Assembly: GCA_031216915.1 (NCBI GenBank)
Contig: CM062297.1
Location: 828,532,786-828,596,785 of the forward strand
Source of the DNA: Pictodentalium vernedei
Taxonomy: Eukaryota > Mollusca > Scaphopoda > Dentaliida > Dentaliidae
Reading direction: 5' to 3'
DNA length: 64,000 nucleotides
This document shows positions 1 to 11,439 of this stretch, in pieces. Within the stretch, counting starts at the first letter, position 1, and each line of letters opens with the position of its first letter. The notes beneath the pieces were generated by a model, which saw only the letters and a program-made list of their open reading frames with translations, did no database searches and was not told where the DNA came from. The position numbers and the translations under genes were made by a program.

Positions 1-256
1 CATTTGAAATTCGATGTTCTCACATAACTGTTGTGGGAAGGAAGCAAGCAGAGAATTTCGATATGATAGCGACACCATATCAGTTCGGTTGGAATTTCCT
101 GTCCACTTTAGTGATATTTATCCGGTAGTTAAACGGTTTCTTTTTTGAGAGCGGCACGGATAATCGAAAGTGTCTGAACTGACTTATTCCAGGCACTTGT
201 TGAGTTTCAAAGACCTGAAGTATTTGTTCACATTTACTCGGAACAAAAACAAATGC
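1..256. other. unassigned AT-rich DNA
   Basis: No coding pattern, tRNA-like fold or long palindrome is seen here. It borders the dispersed repeat that begins near 257. Confidence 0.5.
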
Positions 257-1240
257 TCTCTCTCTAGTATTTAGAGGTTCTTGGTTAGTTTCAAATGGGC
301 CAAGATATCAGCCCGAGGTAACTTCATATCAGCATGTGACCGAAGGGTTGATATCTCGGCTGGTATGAAACTAACCAAGCAACAAACACTTTATTTATTA
401 AGCCAAAGAAAATAATTATAAAAAGTTCTCAAATCTGTTACAGTTTTCTGACAGTGTTATTGTTTCTCGTTCCCTCTATAAACTTTAAAGTTAACACTTC
501 TGCTGGTTCAGCTGACCGAACGTCGTGGCTTCTCCAGTGGATAGTTGAACTGCAGTTAAAACTAGAAGTCCTATCACGAACTGTGCTCTTATCTGGGCTT
601 AATTGCGAATAGGAATCGCGCGCAAGTGCCATATCGAATTGAATGCAAAGCACGCGGGTTCTCACAGGCAATGTTTCTGCCAATGGACCTCCGGGTTACC
701 CGGAGGTCCATTGGCTGAAACATTGCTTGTGCACAGGCCATGTGTACAGAATTTGATAGCCTTACTATGGTCATAACGCGTAGATTAACGCGCAGATCGA
801 CGTGCTATTTATGCGCATTTCACGACAGAACTTTTCGTTTTAACTGTATCTCTTCTCTCACTTGGATGAATCTCCACTTCCGACTCAGAATCTTAGTTCT
901 CTCTTCTTTTTTCTCTCCATCCATCTATCCTCATTTATTGCCACCATTATTACCTCACCATACAAAAACTACTTCTTTTTGCCTGGTAACGCCAATATCT
1001 CCGCTTTGATTGCTTTTGATGAATAACAGTGAACGATTTCGCTGGAAACAAAATGTCTGCGCCTGGTAACATATCGGGGGTGGGGGTGGGGGTGGGGGTG
1101 GTGCTGGGGGCAACTCGAGCTTGGTTCGCATCAACCGAGTTTGAAGTCATATCAGCCGAGTCTGAAATCATAACGGCCGAGCGCGATAATGGGCAGTTCT
1201 GGGAGAGAAAATTATACCTTATATATAAAAAATACGTAAT
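257..1240. repeat. dispersed repeat, copy 1, carrying a foldback insertion
   Basis: The outer parts match a second copy near 19,715-20,745. Shared blocks are an imperfect inverted pair around gatatcagcc and ggttgatatctcggctgg (290-370), a stretch with aataattataaaa and gttctc (400-440), a block with cttccgactcagaat (near 880) and a block with tatcagccgag and gggcagtt (1,130-1,200). In this copy the sequence is interrupted at 553-846 by a CAGT-ended foldback element that is absent from the second copy. A G-rich run (GGGGGT units) lies at 1,076-1,105. The family is not recognised; it has no coding capacity. Confidence 0.55.
553..846. mobile_element. CAGTTAAAAC-ended foldback MITE, copy 1
   Basis: Terminal inverted repeats begin CAGTTAAAAC and end GTTTTAACTG. 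The centre is a near-perfect hairpin around 664-728 (aatggacctccgggttaccc and its complement). The same element is at 28,225-28,527, where TA flanks both ends. TA flanks with CAGT ends are typical of Tc1/mariner-type non-autonomous elements; that assignment is inference. The central hairpin is shared with a family having different arms (19,978-20,238). Confidence 0.75.
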
Positions 1241-1368
1241 CCTTTTTACCATTTTGAAGGCTTGCCTTCAAACTCCATAGAATGAATAATTCTCAGATTT
1301 TTTTAAGATTACGGCGTCTTCCTTTCCACCTCCCCTTCCCTCACAACAATAGTAGCTACGTCAAAACA

Positions 1369-1620
1369 CTAACCCCTAAAACCTGGATGGTACATTCCAC
1401 GCAAGTACGGTGTAAAAAATTGGGAGAGTCTATATTCGTTACTTGGGGGACGACCCATCAAGATTTTCAACGAGCAGCCTTGGGGCTGCTCATTGAAAAT
1501 CTTGATTGGTCTACCACATAAATTCACGAAGCAACTATCTACATTATGAGTTCTGGTCATATCACGGTCCTGGTCATATCACAATCATGGACAGGAAACG
1601 CTGTGTTTCAAAGGGTTAAC
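1369..1620. mobile_element. TTAA-type foldback MITE, CCCTTTGAA-ended family, copy 1
   Basis: The right end reads caaagggttaa and the left end, taacccctaaaacctggatg, is a diverged inverse. The centre (1,455-1,508) is a hairpin turning at cagccttggggctg. Related copies are at 7,141-7,300 and 53,260-53,499. TTAA flanks plus CCCTTT ends resemble piggyBac-type termini (inference from termini only). Confidence 0.65.
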
Positions 1621-2148
1621 CACGCGTAAATACTTTAGAAACACGAGACAATGTACCGGTGAACAATTCAACTATCTTACGGGCGTAGGCTCTTCTGAAA
1701 GTCTATTTGAAGAATCGTTCTTCAGTATGATGTTAACGCTGTCGTCTCTATAATTTCCATATTCTGAAATTTGAAATCGAAATAAGAAAGACCGCGTTGA
1801 CAGTTATGAACGGAATAGGTCCCAGTCTCAACTCTCGACACACTCTGGAAAATCTGTTCATTCAGTTATATGAGTAATTAAAAAACATCAAAATCCATAT
1901 GTAATTAAACCCCCAAATAATGCGCTTTGACAATTTTAGGTTAAAATCTGTTTTTGCGATTCTGACTTCGGACACTTCTGAAAATAGCAACAAGTATTTT
2001 ATATTTTATTCATTTGCACAAAATAATGACATGAATATTGCGAGCCATCTGTTGTTTAGATTATTCAGAGACTATGAATTGAGTAATCGAGGGCAAGTGC
2101 TGACCTATCGTCGTTGTGTCTGTTGAACACATCGGTATCTTGTTTACT
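1621..2148. other. no gene seen
   Basis: AT-rich sequence with no recognisable coding, RNA or repeat signal, apart from short ORFs of ordinary chance length. Confidence 0.5.
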
Positions 2149-2395
2149 TTAACCCTTTACCCAACGCAGACGATTTCAAAATTTATTATTTTAAATATCA
2201 TTTTTTAAATTTTTTCAAAATATTTCAACAAAACCATATCATGTGACCCCTCTTTGGAACGAGCTCGACGAGCTCGTTCCAACGAGGGTTCACATGATAT
2301 GGTTTTGTTAAAATTTTTCGAAAAATAATATTTTTCAGCTGCAGAATTTGCATATTACCGGGCGGATGCGGGTGACTCGTTGGGTAAAGAGTTAA
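2149..2395. mobile_element. TTAA foldback MITE with GAGCTC core, variant B, copy 1
   Basis: Starts TTAACCCTTTACCCAACGCAG and ends ttgggtaaagagttaa. The arms contain accatatcatgtgacccctc and its complement and turn at a GAGCTCGACGAGCTC core. Other variant B copies are at 10,185-10,433, 26,815-26,935, 29,599-29,827, 48,249-48,479 and 52,350-52,598. No coding capacity. TTAA plus CCC ends suggest mobilisation by a piggyBac-like transposase (inference). Confidence 0.85.
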
Positions 2396-2711
2396 TGTAT
2401 TGTGGACTGATGTGAGGCATGCAAGCATAGGATAGGCAAAAAGTAAGTGGACAGAAGAAGAAAACATTTGATACATCAATATACTATACCAAAAAGGCGA
2501 ACAGGAAACATCGACAATAGGTTTGCTAATTCTCATACCAAAATAAGTTCTTGTAATACAGGTGTCAGGTACGATGATTAAATGAAAATGAAAAACTGCA
2601 TGGAATGTTCTTCCGATTGACCTTGGAGTTGGGCATTCTAGCTCCCAAATATATATTTGAATTGATCCGGATACTGGGCAACTTTATGTATTATATATAT
2701 ATATATCTTAG

Positions 2712-2967
2712 TAACCTATCATTGGGGAGGACACAGCAACTGGACGGATTGTTTCCACTGAGAGGTGTGTTACACTCTATATGTTGGAAGGCAAAAAATT
2801 GTAAACATTTTCAGAATAATTTCGGATGTTTTTGAATGTATATATTTATATACAAAAACATCCGAAATTATCTGCAGTGTTTTGCCTTCTAAAACATAGA
2901 GTGTAACACATCTCTCACTGGAAATAGTCCATCGTAATTGGCTCGTGTCCTTCTCAATTGTAGGTTA
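2712..2967. mobile_element. GTAACCTA-ended palindromic element
   Basis: Almost the whole 255 bp is one inverted repeat. The ends are taacctatcattggggagga and the near-complement of tcctt-ctcaattgtaggtta. Inner arms are ttacactctatatgttgga and acatagagtgtaaca, and the centre is aaaaacatccgaaattat around a short ATATAT loop near 2,850. No other copy was seen in the window. Confidence 0.7.
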
Positions 2968-3465
2968 CGAATTGCGAATAACAGAGCAACTGTCAGTCAG
3001 TAACATGATTCAAATTTCTGATTTGAACAATATATATTTACTGTGCGACTGCAGTTTCCTTAAGTAATGAGCGTAGTGTTTTTGTTCTTCACTCCGGTGA
3101 AATTATACACATTCTCACAGACGAAGCTCTCAACCAGTGTGAATAAACATCCAGCTGATCACAGCAAGTGCTACATATATATCATAAGCGGGTCAGGGAA
3201 GGGAACACCGACGTTCCCCCATCTTTCGAAACTCAATTTGTTTTTCTGTCACACATACATTCAGCCGTGCACATGGCCGGTCGTGGTACCAGATTCCAGC
3301 AGCTGGAAACCCAGAACGGCCAATTTGGAGTTCTCTAAGCGATAAGAAAACATCCGAAAATTGTATCTTAGTACTTAATTCTACGAACTGCACCTCAGAA
3401 GAAATCAGCGACTCTTGTCTTTTTTCAAATTTCCCGGACGCCATAGAATTAAGAAAGGACGATGG

Positions 3466-3762
3466 TTTTGTTTACATTGGCATGGCGCCGGTTCGAATCC
3501 ACGCCGAGAGAGTTTCCTTCGGCACCAACGGCCTAGCGAAACTATACTGAACCACGCACACCACTCGGCCTGTCGACCACGCCGAGAGAGTTTCCTTCTG
3601 CACCAACGGCCTAGCGAAACTATACTGAACCATGCACACCACTCGGCCTCGACAGGCCGAGTGGTGTGCGTGGTTCAGTATAGTTTCGCTAGGCGGTTGG
3701 TGCCGAAGGAAACTCTCTCGGCGTGGGTTCGAACCCCCGCCATGCCAAAGATAAGTAAACAA
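3466..3762. mobile_element. palindrome with one duplicated arm and tRNA-like B boxes
   Basis: The left side holds two direct copies of a unit of about 75 bp (3,502-3,579 and 3,580-3,653) containing gagagagtttccttc and cctagcgaaactatactg. The right side holds one inverted copy (3,654-3,726). Both outer ends carry ggcatggcg followed by a GGTTCGAA element that resembles a polymerase III B box, and the flanks are TTGTTTAC-like and inverted. It is probably a tRNA-derived foldback repeat; the class is unknown. Confidence 0.65.
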
Positions 3763-4050
3763 GTTGCGTTACGACTATCGCATGAATATTTTGTTTATCC
3801 GTAAATAAATTTCCAAGCTGTTCTGAATTTTTGAACTATAATCGCGACGGATGAAGAGCTTGCTGATGTAGATGAAATATTTTACTACTCAGCATATGTG
3901 CCATTACTGTCGAGACAATCCAAATCTACACCCATGAAACACACGCAATCCTTCATCTTCACAACGCCTCTGGAACTTACCATTCGAATTATGCAATTAT
4001 AAGACAAACCAACGCAATATGCCAAGGAAGATGCGGGGCAGTATCATGGT
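3763..4050. other. no gene seen
   Basis: Ordinary AT-rich sequence between repeats. Confidence 0.4.
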
Positions 4051-4054
4051 TTTT

Positions 4055-4115
4055 TTGGTGTAACCCCGCCTGACAATCAGGAGTCCAACACCCAAACCAC
4101 TTGACCACTACACAC
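4055..4115 (-). repeat. tRNA-derived SINE head, truncated
   Basis: On the minus strand the sequence reads tagtggtcaagtggtttggg followed by gttggactcctgattgtcag. This resembles the 5' half of a tRNA with an A-box-like region. It is similar to the fuller copy at 4,340-4,425. It is too degenerate and short to be a tRNA gene. Confidence 0.5.
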
Positions 4116-4339
4116 CTTCAAATAAACGATGGCTGGAATATAGCCTTTTAAATGAGGATCTCCCGATTACTTGGTTCACCTTCCCCTCTCCGTTCAGCAG
4201 CAGCACGAATGTGTGGATTGTGCTAACTACAGTAGGACGAGGGTGCTGTGGTTGGCCTCGGACGAAGACTGGCACGGGCATGTGTGTATTTTTCGAAAAA
4301 CGCAATCATGAATTAGAGGCATTTAGAATGTTGGTTTCC

Positions 4340-4425
4340 GATTCCCTGCCTGGAGTCGAACCCTCGGCAACCCCATCTGGCAATCAGGAGCCAAAAACCT
4401 AAACGAGTAGACCATTGTATGTGGG
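4340..4425 (-). repeat. tRNA-derived SINE head
   Basis: The minus strand shows an A-box-like tggtctactcgtttagg, then ggctcctgattgccag, then a B-box-like gggttcgactcc at tRNA-like spacing. It shares the centre with 4,055-4,115. No acceptor-stem pairing or 3' tail was found, so a SINE or tRNA pseudogene is more likely than a functional tRNA. Confidence 0.5.
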
Positions 4426-4980
4426 CGAATGGGGTTCACATGTACACCACATCGAAAACATGATATGCGGGAAACAACAATGTAAAACTTAAATCAACCC
4501 AGAGGGCAAATATTTCTACCTGAATATGACAAATGTCTCGTTTCTGTTCTTTGACGAAGATTGATTTTCGAAGCCATCCATAGTACGTGTGATTATCATT
4601 CAAGCGCAGCAAGGACGGATCGCCCCCCCCCCCTTCCACTGCCCCATTCCCCAGTGAAAACTGGAAACTGCCAGGTAACGTTTTATTCGAATATGCTTCA
4701 AACCTTTAACAAAAACCCACCTGCTTTTTTCAACTAAAAATAATAAACTTCTGCAGAGGTCAACGGTTATATCTCTGTAGGTGAATTACTAGAAAAGATT
4801 AAGTGAACATGCCACAATGTTTAAAAATCATATACTTTCATCCCTACGATGTGCAGTTGTGGTTTATTACATTTCAGGTAGGCATGACGTGTGGTATAAA
4901 AATTATTACATACATCGTACTGTTGAAATTTTGTGAGTACGAAAAACGTTGGTATGAGGTGAGGCGTAGTGTTACATGGA
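4426..4980. other. no gene seen
   Basis: Contains a C run near 4,621-4,633 and AT-rich DNA. No supported feature. Confidence 0.4.
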
Positions 4981-5059
4981 CCTCCAGGTAAGTAGCTGCA
5001 GCGATCTCATAACCTTGAAGTGGATATAAAGGTTTGTTCCACGGAGATTATCAGAACAG

Positions 5060-5215
5060 TGAAGTCTACTGTTATGCTGTGTCGCGTAAAGTTGAGAACC
5101 TTCAAACAAGCAGTATCGCACGAGTCGGGTTAACCGACTCGTGCGATTCTGCTTGCTTAAGGTCCTCAACGGGATGCGATACAACACACCAGAAAACGTC
5201 TTTGAACTGATGATC
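5060..5215. repeat. palindrome with GTTAAC centre
   Basis: The inner arms cgcacgagtcgg and ccgactcgtgcg flank GTTAAC near 5,132. Imperfect complementarity continues outwards (caagcag, gttgagaacct, and tgtcgcg against cgatacaaca). It is a foldback repeat of unknown family. Confidence 0.6.
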
Positions 5216-5614
5216 TTTTATTATATACCTGCCCTCAAGAAGTAATTCAATAGTAACTCCACTGAGAGAAGTAAAAATAAGGAATTCCATTTTGGACGAT
5301 TTCGGGCGACAAACATTTTGTTGTAGTTGTTGATATGGCGTTTTCGTTATCCGCTTTCGGAGTGGATGGACTCTATCATCCTCATCTTGTTTGTGTACCT
5401 GGCACATAGATAGTTAACACTTCCGACCGATTATGTAGTTTACTTTGATAAGTATTCGAAACGAAAGAGCCGTTAGGAACACGACATTACTAACCACGAA
5501 AATCTAAGACAGACTAGCAATAATCTGACCATAGAGTCCTGTAGAGCAATGGAATAAATTAAAATAATTTTCTAATCCTTCATATAAGTTTACAATTTTC
5601 ATTTTAAATGCTTT

Positions 5615-6660
5615 AATGGCGGCTGCTCCCCTATCATCATTAATGGTTCACCACTAAATCATCTTTTATTTGCCGATGACTTAGCCCTTTTTTCGAACAC
5701 TCCTCATGGACACCAAAACGCACTAAACAAATTAACCGAATATTGCGATGAAAATAAACGTTTCGTTAATGTTGATAAAACAAAGGTCATCCTTTTCAAT
5801 TCTCGAAAAAAGACTAATCTTCCTAAATTCCAGATCGGCACACAAACAATCGACTATACTCCCGAATATACGTACCTTGGACTTGTTTTCGCATCCAATG
5901 GTAAATTACAAATCGCCCAAATGGAGCTTAGGCTGAAGGGGTTAAAGGTCTCACATAGCTTATTTAATACCTCTCAGAAGAAATGGTCGTCCTCTATTGG
6001 CATCTTGTTAAAATTGTTCGATTCTCTAATAACCCATCCTTATGTATGGAAGTGAACTCTGGGCTTCTGAGATTAATGAAATCAATTTTGATACCACCCC
6101 ATGTGAACGTGTACAACTTCAGTTCTACAAGTCCATACTTGGCGTAAACAGTAAATCATCCAATCGCGCAGTTAGAGCTGAACTTCGACAATATCCATTA
6201 TATATTGACGCAAAGATGGAACTTGTAAAATTTATGTCAAAATTATTTCAATCTCCCGGCGTCATCTAAATTATTAATGGATGCTCGGTGAGAAGCTGAA
6301 AAATATTTACAGCCAGATTCTATGTGGCTGAAATATCGGGAAGTTCTTGTTAATAACAACCCACTACTCCATCCACATGACTTTAATAAAGTTAAAGAGA
6401 AACTACAAAACCTTCATCGCGACGCCTTTTATAATAATATTCATGACGATAATAAGAAAAAGAGATTAAATAAACTGAGAACGTATAGACAATTCAAGAA
6501 AGCTTACATCCAAGAAACGTACTTGACAAACACCGCATCGTCTGAAGCAAAAATTATGTTTACTCGATTACGTATCAGCAATCATTGCCTAATGATCGAA
6601 AAGGGCAGACATGTGCAGCCTTCGACTTATCTTATCTTATCTTATAAATTTAAAAGCATT
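5615..6660 (+). pseudogene. non-LTR retrotransposon, C-terminal reverse transcriptase fragment
   Basis: Translation shows a reverse transcriptase palm with NHLLFADDLALF (the FADD catalytic box), then EYCDENK and VNVDKTKVILFN, then the thumb-like stretch YLGLVFASNG. A frameshift near 6,040 leads into YGSELWASE and a C-terminal domain with ERVQLQFYKSILGV and YPLYIDAK. A stop at about 6,267 and a further frame carry the region ending in TRLRISNHCLMIEKGRH. The reading breaks off at a cttatc-type simple repeat near 6,625-6,645, just where a terminal CCHC-like region would be expected. It lacks the N-terminal endonuclease, so it is 5'-truncated and dead. The clade is not assigned. Confidence 0.85.
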
Positions 6661-7140
6661 TATTGGCATTCGGAGGTGGATACAATTCTGAAACAGAATA
6701 TACATGGTTAAAAGATAATTAAAATGTAATGTCATATCGACCGCGAATTAATCTTCTAAGATCCACTCTACTTACATTACCCTCACAATTTGGCACGTTG
6801 AAATAACGTTCAATTGCTGTATCGAATAGATGCTGATCCCTTCACGATTTGCAAACATGAACATTCAGGATCCTGATTTTTGAACTGAGATCCCTGCTTG
6901 TATAAAAGATGACGCATGGTCCAAATTCATTAAACATTATCAAATTTAAAATGTAAATAAAGTTATCCATTTTTATTTGACTGTGAGAATCGATATGCAA
7001 TTCATGCAAAGACTAAATATTATCCCGTTTTTTTAAACGATTGCCTCCATGCGCAACACAAAGGAAATTGTTGACGCAATCAGCAGCGGCTAATCCGCTG
7101 TAAAATTAACTTATCATGTCACGATAGCTTATTTTCACAC
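6661..7140. other. no gene seen
   Basis: AT-rich DNA without supported coding or RNA features. Confidence 0.4.
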
Positions 7141-7300
7141 TAACCCTTTGAAACGTGATGGTATCGTCCATGTCATTTCAATAGAAGCAATTGGAAGAGT
7201 ACATATTTATTATTTGGGGGTAGACCAATTAATATTTTCAACGTGCAGCCTTGGGGCTGCACGTTGAATATATTGATTGGTCTACCCACACTTCAACTCA
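7141..7300. mobile_element. CCCTTTGAA-ended foldback MITE, right end lost
   Basis: Begins taaccctttgaaacgtgatg, like the copy at 53,260. The centre is a hairpin at 7,220-7,290 turning at gcagccttggggctgc between the arms gtagaccaat and attggtctac. After the hairpin the expected caaagggttaa end is missing, so this copy is truncated. Confidence 0.65.
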
Positions 7301-8649
7301 GCAGCCATTCTTCTTAATGGAAGTATGACATATCTTTTTTCTGGGTTGTTAATGCAGCTGCTCTGTTTCAGTGTGTCAAATAGCCATAAAGTCCCTTTCC
7401 GTACCAAAAGATATGACATCTCTTCTCCGGTGAAAAATGTCTTGTTCGCAGAAGCCTGACCTGCCATGACAAATGTCTTATCATTGGGAGAAACGTTTTC
7501 CACATCCGAACAGGATTCGGTCATTTTGTGACTTTTTCGGATCGGAATCCGGATTCACGGTGAAAGACGGATTCGAAAAAAAGTAGAAAATGAAATTATT
7601 ATTCTCGACAAATAAACAATATTTACCACGAAAATTATAACATGAAAACAAAAAAAAATGTACCATTATTTGGTATAAAATCTGAAACTGTTGCTGTTTT
7701 GAGGACTGAAATTTCTAACGATTAATAATTTTGACAGGGGTTTGGAGAGTGAAACACGCCACACCCACCCCGACCATCACCTCAGACTCCACGTCCCTGA
7801 ATTAGTTATTGGCGGCTGAATGTTTTTACACATTTTGTCGAGCAGTATCTACGCACCCGGCTTTATAGTATTTTGTATAAAATGTTGATGACAGTGCGAG
7901 CTGCACATACAATCAGTCTTCAGATTTGATCAAATTAATCGCGTTCTTGGTACGCTAAAGATAATTCAGAAAAATGTTTCCTGATTATTGACATAAAAGT
8001 GCATTATTTTGTAATTTGCAATTCGAAGAGATTCGTTTATTAGGTCCGTATTTTTCCTTGTAAAAGTATACTGAATATCGAGTTTAAAATAAAAATAAAA
8101 CTACAGAATTGAGTCACATGTTTCATGTTATCCTAAACTTAGGGGTAACTCATAAATGCAGCTAATGCAGCAAAATGGCTCCAATCGGATCCGGATCCGA
8201 AAAAAGTCTGAAATCCGGATCCGGAAAAAAGTTTGTCCCTTTATTATTATCATGGTGGACCGCGTTTCACATTGGCCGGGTCTCTGTGATTTGGGCATGT
8301 GTTGAAGTGAACTGCTGGTCGATCTGAAATAATTTAGATTTGATTTAGCTTTTCCGAAGAGAACAAATACGTATGGTTATTTGAGCAAGGGGCGCCTCAA
8401 AGGGGGTTTAGGAGGACTCACACCACCTATAATTTTTTTACTCGGGATATTTTCATCTGAATTGGAACCTTAGATATCGGGTCGCTCTTTCTTGTAATCA
8501 TGCACGTCTTTACGAGAATGAATTTGTTATTGGCATTGATGTTACGCATACCGTGGGTCATACAAATGGAAGTCCGTGGAACCCGATTCGGGCTGTTGGG
8601 GCCCCCGCATGACCAATTCAGAGCACCCGAACAGTATGCGTTAATTAAA
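7301..8649. other. 1.3 kb without a supported gene
   Basis: Contains two short direct repeats of the type ggatccggatccg and aatccggatccgg near 8,190-8,225, and a related gatcggaatccggattc near 7,540-7,555. No coding signal was found on either strand beyond chance ORFs. Confidence 0.4.
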
Positions 8650-9254
8650 TAGAGAGTAATCGCTTGACTGGACTGGTCACGTGAACTAATTCATGAGAGG
8701 TGAGGGACGTTGTACAAACACCAGTGCGCGAATGCAATATAGTCCCTCGCCTCGAATGAATTATTTCACGTAATCAGTCCAGTAAAACGATCACTCAGTT
8801 TATTACTTTTTATTATTAACAATAATTATATTATTTAACCCTTTGCCTAACGTAACGACCAAAACCGGCCAGCATTATTCTCAAAAATTGCCAATTAATT
8901 TTCATTGTTTTTTTTAATTTTTTGTCTCTAAAACATAGGTTATGACCCCTCATTGGAACGAGCTCGTCGAACCCCTTCCAATGAGGGGTCATAACCTATG
9001 TTTTTGAGACAAAAAATGAAATATTGGTTATTCAAGAATTTGTTTTTGCAAGTGTCGTCTGCTTTTCATGTTAGGTAAAGGGTTAAAAAAAACAAAAAAA
9101 CAATGAAGTTCCCAATTACACACACGAAAAAGTGTCTTCTTTTGCGCACACGGATACATGGCACAATTGTTGATTGCATAATTCACTTGTGAAGTTATCG
9201 TTTATAATCAAACCCGGAAATCCCAGTAAATCACACTTTGGAAAGTAATAAATA
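8650..9254. repeat. about 600-bp cassette, inverted partner at 33,842-34,461
   Basis: Three blocks occur in the same order in both copies but in opposite orientation: a foldback block with gagtaatcgcttgactgg (8,650-8,802), a TTAA foldback element (8,835-9,086), and a tail with gcataattcacttgtgaag and tgatttacaca-like sequence ending at ggaaagtaataaat. Similarity stops abruptly on both sides in both copies, so this is a mobile unit or a shared composite. Confidence 0.8.
8835..9086. mobile_element. TTAA foldback MITE, variant X/Y, copy 1
   Basis: The left end is type X (TTAACCCTTTGCCTAACG, then aaaaccggccagc). The right end is type Y (gtgtcgtctgcttttcatg, then ttaggtaaagggttaa). The arms aaaacataggttatgacccc and its complement pair around the GAACGAGCTCG core near 8,957-8,975; this core is damaged on the right (accccttcc). 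Confidence 0.85.
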
Positions 9255-10184
9255 AGATTTTACGCCCCAACTGCTACATAGATATATTATATATCGACAA
9301 ATATATATCCAACAATTCAAGAGTGTTTTTTTTACCTCTGTACAATCCCGATAGGCTAATATTCCAGCTACTTCATCAAGGCTTGCCTTCAAGGAAAGCA
9401 TGTATTGATGTTGTTTCTGGAATATTTGGTCTGTCGACACCTGAACCATCACAGTCGAGACAAATCAGATTTAAAGCCACCCTTCCCCCCTCAATCGGTC
9501 ATCGTCGCGAGTCGCCTTGTAATCTCGTCAACTTGTCTCTTCCCAGTGCATCCCGAAAACGACCCACAAATCTCCAAACCATATGGTACTCTACTGTATG
9601 TTGTGAGGATGGGTTCGAGGGAAACTTACATTGAGTCAAAACCCACTGGTGCCTCTAACATCATACATGCGGTATACAATTTCTACATGAATATTTATAG
9701 TGGCTGCCCGAGGCCTCTGCCAAGATATCTTCAGCATGGAAACAGTGTTGGCATTCGTGTTATTTTCATCTAGAGATGACATTTAACTATCCTGTCTGGC
9801 TGTCATCTCCAATCGGTTTCCACCTTAAACAATAGATATATTTATTATTTATATTACCACTTTCACCTACAAGGCCATTGTATTATTGCTTAAAGCTGTG
9901 GCACTGTCTATTCGTTAATTATTCTCCACTGTCTTATAGCCCCATGATTTGAATGAGTTAAGTGAAATAGGTGCACGAGGGGCTTCATTTATGTAACCCT
10001 CCAAAAAGAGTAAATGGCGATTTGAAATGTTTGGTTGGTTTTTGCAGACTAAATTACAGTTGTATCATCATTGTAAGTAAAGAGATAGTTTACTCTGTTT
10101 GTTAAACCCCTGCAGACTGATGTCTAAATACGAAAATTTCAAGCGTACGAAAATTTAGATATTTTAACATCAGTGTGTCGAGGC
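9255..10184. other. no gene seen; degenerate small hairpin remnant
   Basis: At 9,358-9,424 there is a diverged copy of the tattccaactacatcatcaa foldback family (complete copy at 16,665-16,736). Otherwise AT-rich sequence with no supported gene. Confidence 0.45.
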
Positions 10185-10433
10185 TTAACCCCTTGCCCAA
10201 CGCAGACGATATCAAAATTTATTATTTTGAAAATCATGTTTTTAAATTTTTCAAAAAATCTCAACAAAACCATATCATGTGACCCCTCATTGGAACGAGC
10301 TCGACGAGCTCGTTCCAAAGAGGGGTCACATGATATGGTTTTGTTGAATTTTTTTGAAAAATAGTATTTTTTCAGTTGCTGAATTTGCATATTACGAGGG
10401 CAGATGTGGCCGATTCGTTCGGTAGAGGGTTAA
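10185..10433. mobile_element. TTAA foldback MITE, variant B, copy 2
   Basis: TTAACCCCTTGCCCAACGCAG at the left and ggtagagggttaa at the right. Arms with aaccatatcatgtgacccct and its complement turn at gagctcgacgagctc (10,296-10,310). It is about 90 percent alike by eye to the copies at 2,149 and 52,350. Confidence 0.85.
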
Positions 10434-11005
10434 ACTAAGATAATAAGCTTCACCCTTCACCGGATCTGATATTTTGTTTCCTCTTTTGTATGACAAAATT
10501 GGAGAAAGAAGTGGGTGGGGCAGGTTGGCGCCAATGTCTCACAGTACACTTGCTATGGTCCTGGTTTTATGTTTGTGGTGATATCACACGATGTTCTGAA
10601 GTCAAACAAAGCAGACTATCTCCATTCAGTCGGGCGAAAGCCGTGAGAAGAAACAGTTGGCTGCGAGGAACTGTGTGAATATATCTAATTTGACAATCGG
10701 TGGTCAATAGCAGACAAGTATAATCTGCATGTAGTAGTATTCTTGAGATACTCATATCCTGATACTTTACAGAACATCGCTAGAAAATAGAGATTGTCAA
10801 AGTCACACTGGTGGTTATAGTGTCATATTAAATATCAACCAACTCTGTTAGAAATTACTGTTAAATTTACGGTAATCTACTGGCAACCAGTTGCAGATCC
10901 TCTCAAAGTAAACTTTACGGTAACTATCGTTTCTGTTCACATCGTAATCAAAGAAGTGCTCATGTTCAGTGAGACTTGTCTTTTCAGTACGACGGCATTT
11001 AATTC
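10434..11005. other. no gene seen
   Basis: Mixed-composition DNA without a supported gene or repeat. Confidence 0.4.
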
Positions 11006-11013
11006 TTTAATTT

Positions 11014-11439
11014 CTACTTTTGCTGAATGGTCCAATGAATCTGATACTTAACCCACAAGAAATTGCTAAACAACAGATTGTGCTTATAAAGGAAGCATAT
11101 ATGTCTGAATAACAGCAAACTAAACATCCCAAAAATCTCACAGTTATTATATTTCTGGCAGTTCTCACAAGCATTTGAACAGGTGAGTCTGTTTTTATTG
11201 CAAGTACACCTTGACGTCTCACAGCTTGCGGTACAGTTACAACCTTTCATCTTTAGCAAGGTCTTTGGTTGCAGGTGGATGTTATTTTGATCGAAGTACC
11301 ACGGAAATGATTGTTGTTTGAACCCTTTTAATGAGTATGAGCATGAGCAAATTTCAAATGTTGCTGATTTTATTGAATTTGTCAATGTTTTCACCCCAAA
11401 ATAACATTTCCCCGTGTTGGGATTAATGGGGATTTCCAT
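11014..11439 (-). CDS. cysteine-rich CXC-like ORF, probably transposon-derived
   Basis: An uninterrupted 141-codon minus-strand frame. Residues 60-100 carry closely spaced cysteines in the pattern GCNCTASC, then RCTCNKNRLTC, then CENCQKYNNC. This resembles CXC (tesmin/TSO1-like) zinc-binding repeats, which also occur next to transposase domains in many animal mobile elements. The part before it (about residues 1-60) has an ordinary coding appearance with ICSCSYSLKGF. The part after about residue 105 becomes hydrophobic and AT-driven and may be intronic or non-coding. No partner domain was found nearby. It could be a terminal exon of a host gene or a relic of a mobile element; no function is assigned. 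Confidence 0.45.
   Translation of the reverse strand: MEIPINPNTGKCYFGVKTLTNSIKSATFEICSCSYSLKGFKQQSFPWYFDQNNIHLQPKTLLKMKGCNCTASCETSRCTCNKNRLTCSNACENCQKYNNCEIFGMFSLLLFRHICFLYKHNLLFSNFLWVKYQIHWTIQQK

Noticed and set aside
2149..2395. intrinsic transcription terminators or bacterial regulatory stem-loops
   Set aside because: The hairpins are long, multicopy, bounded by TTAA or TA, and lie in a spliced eukaryotic genome.
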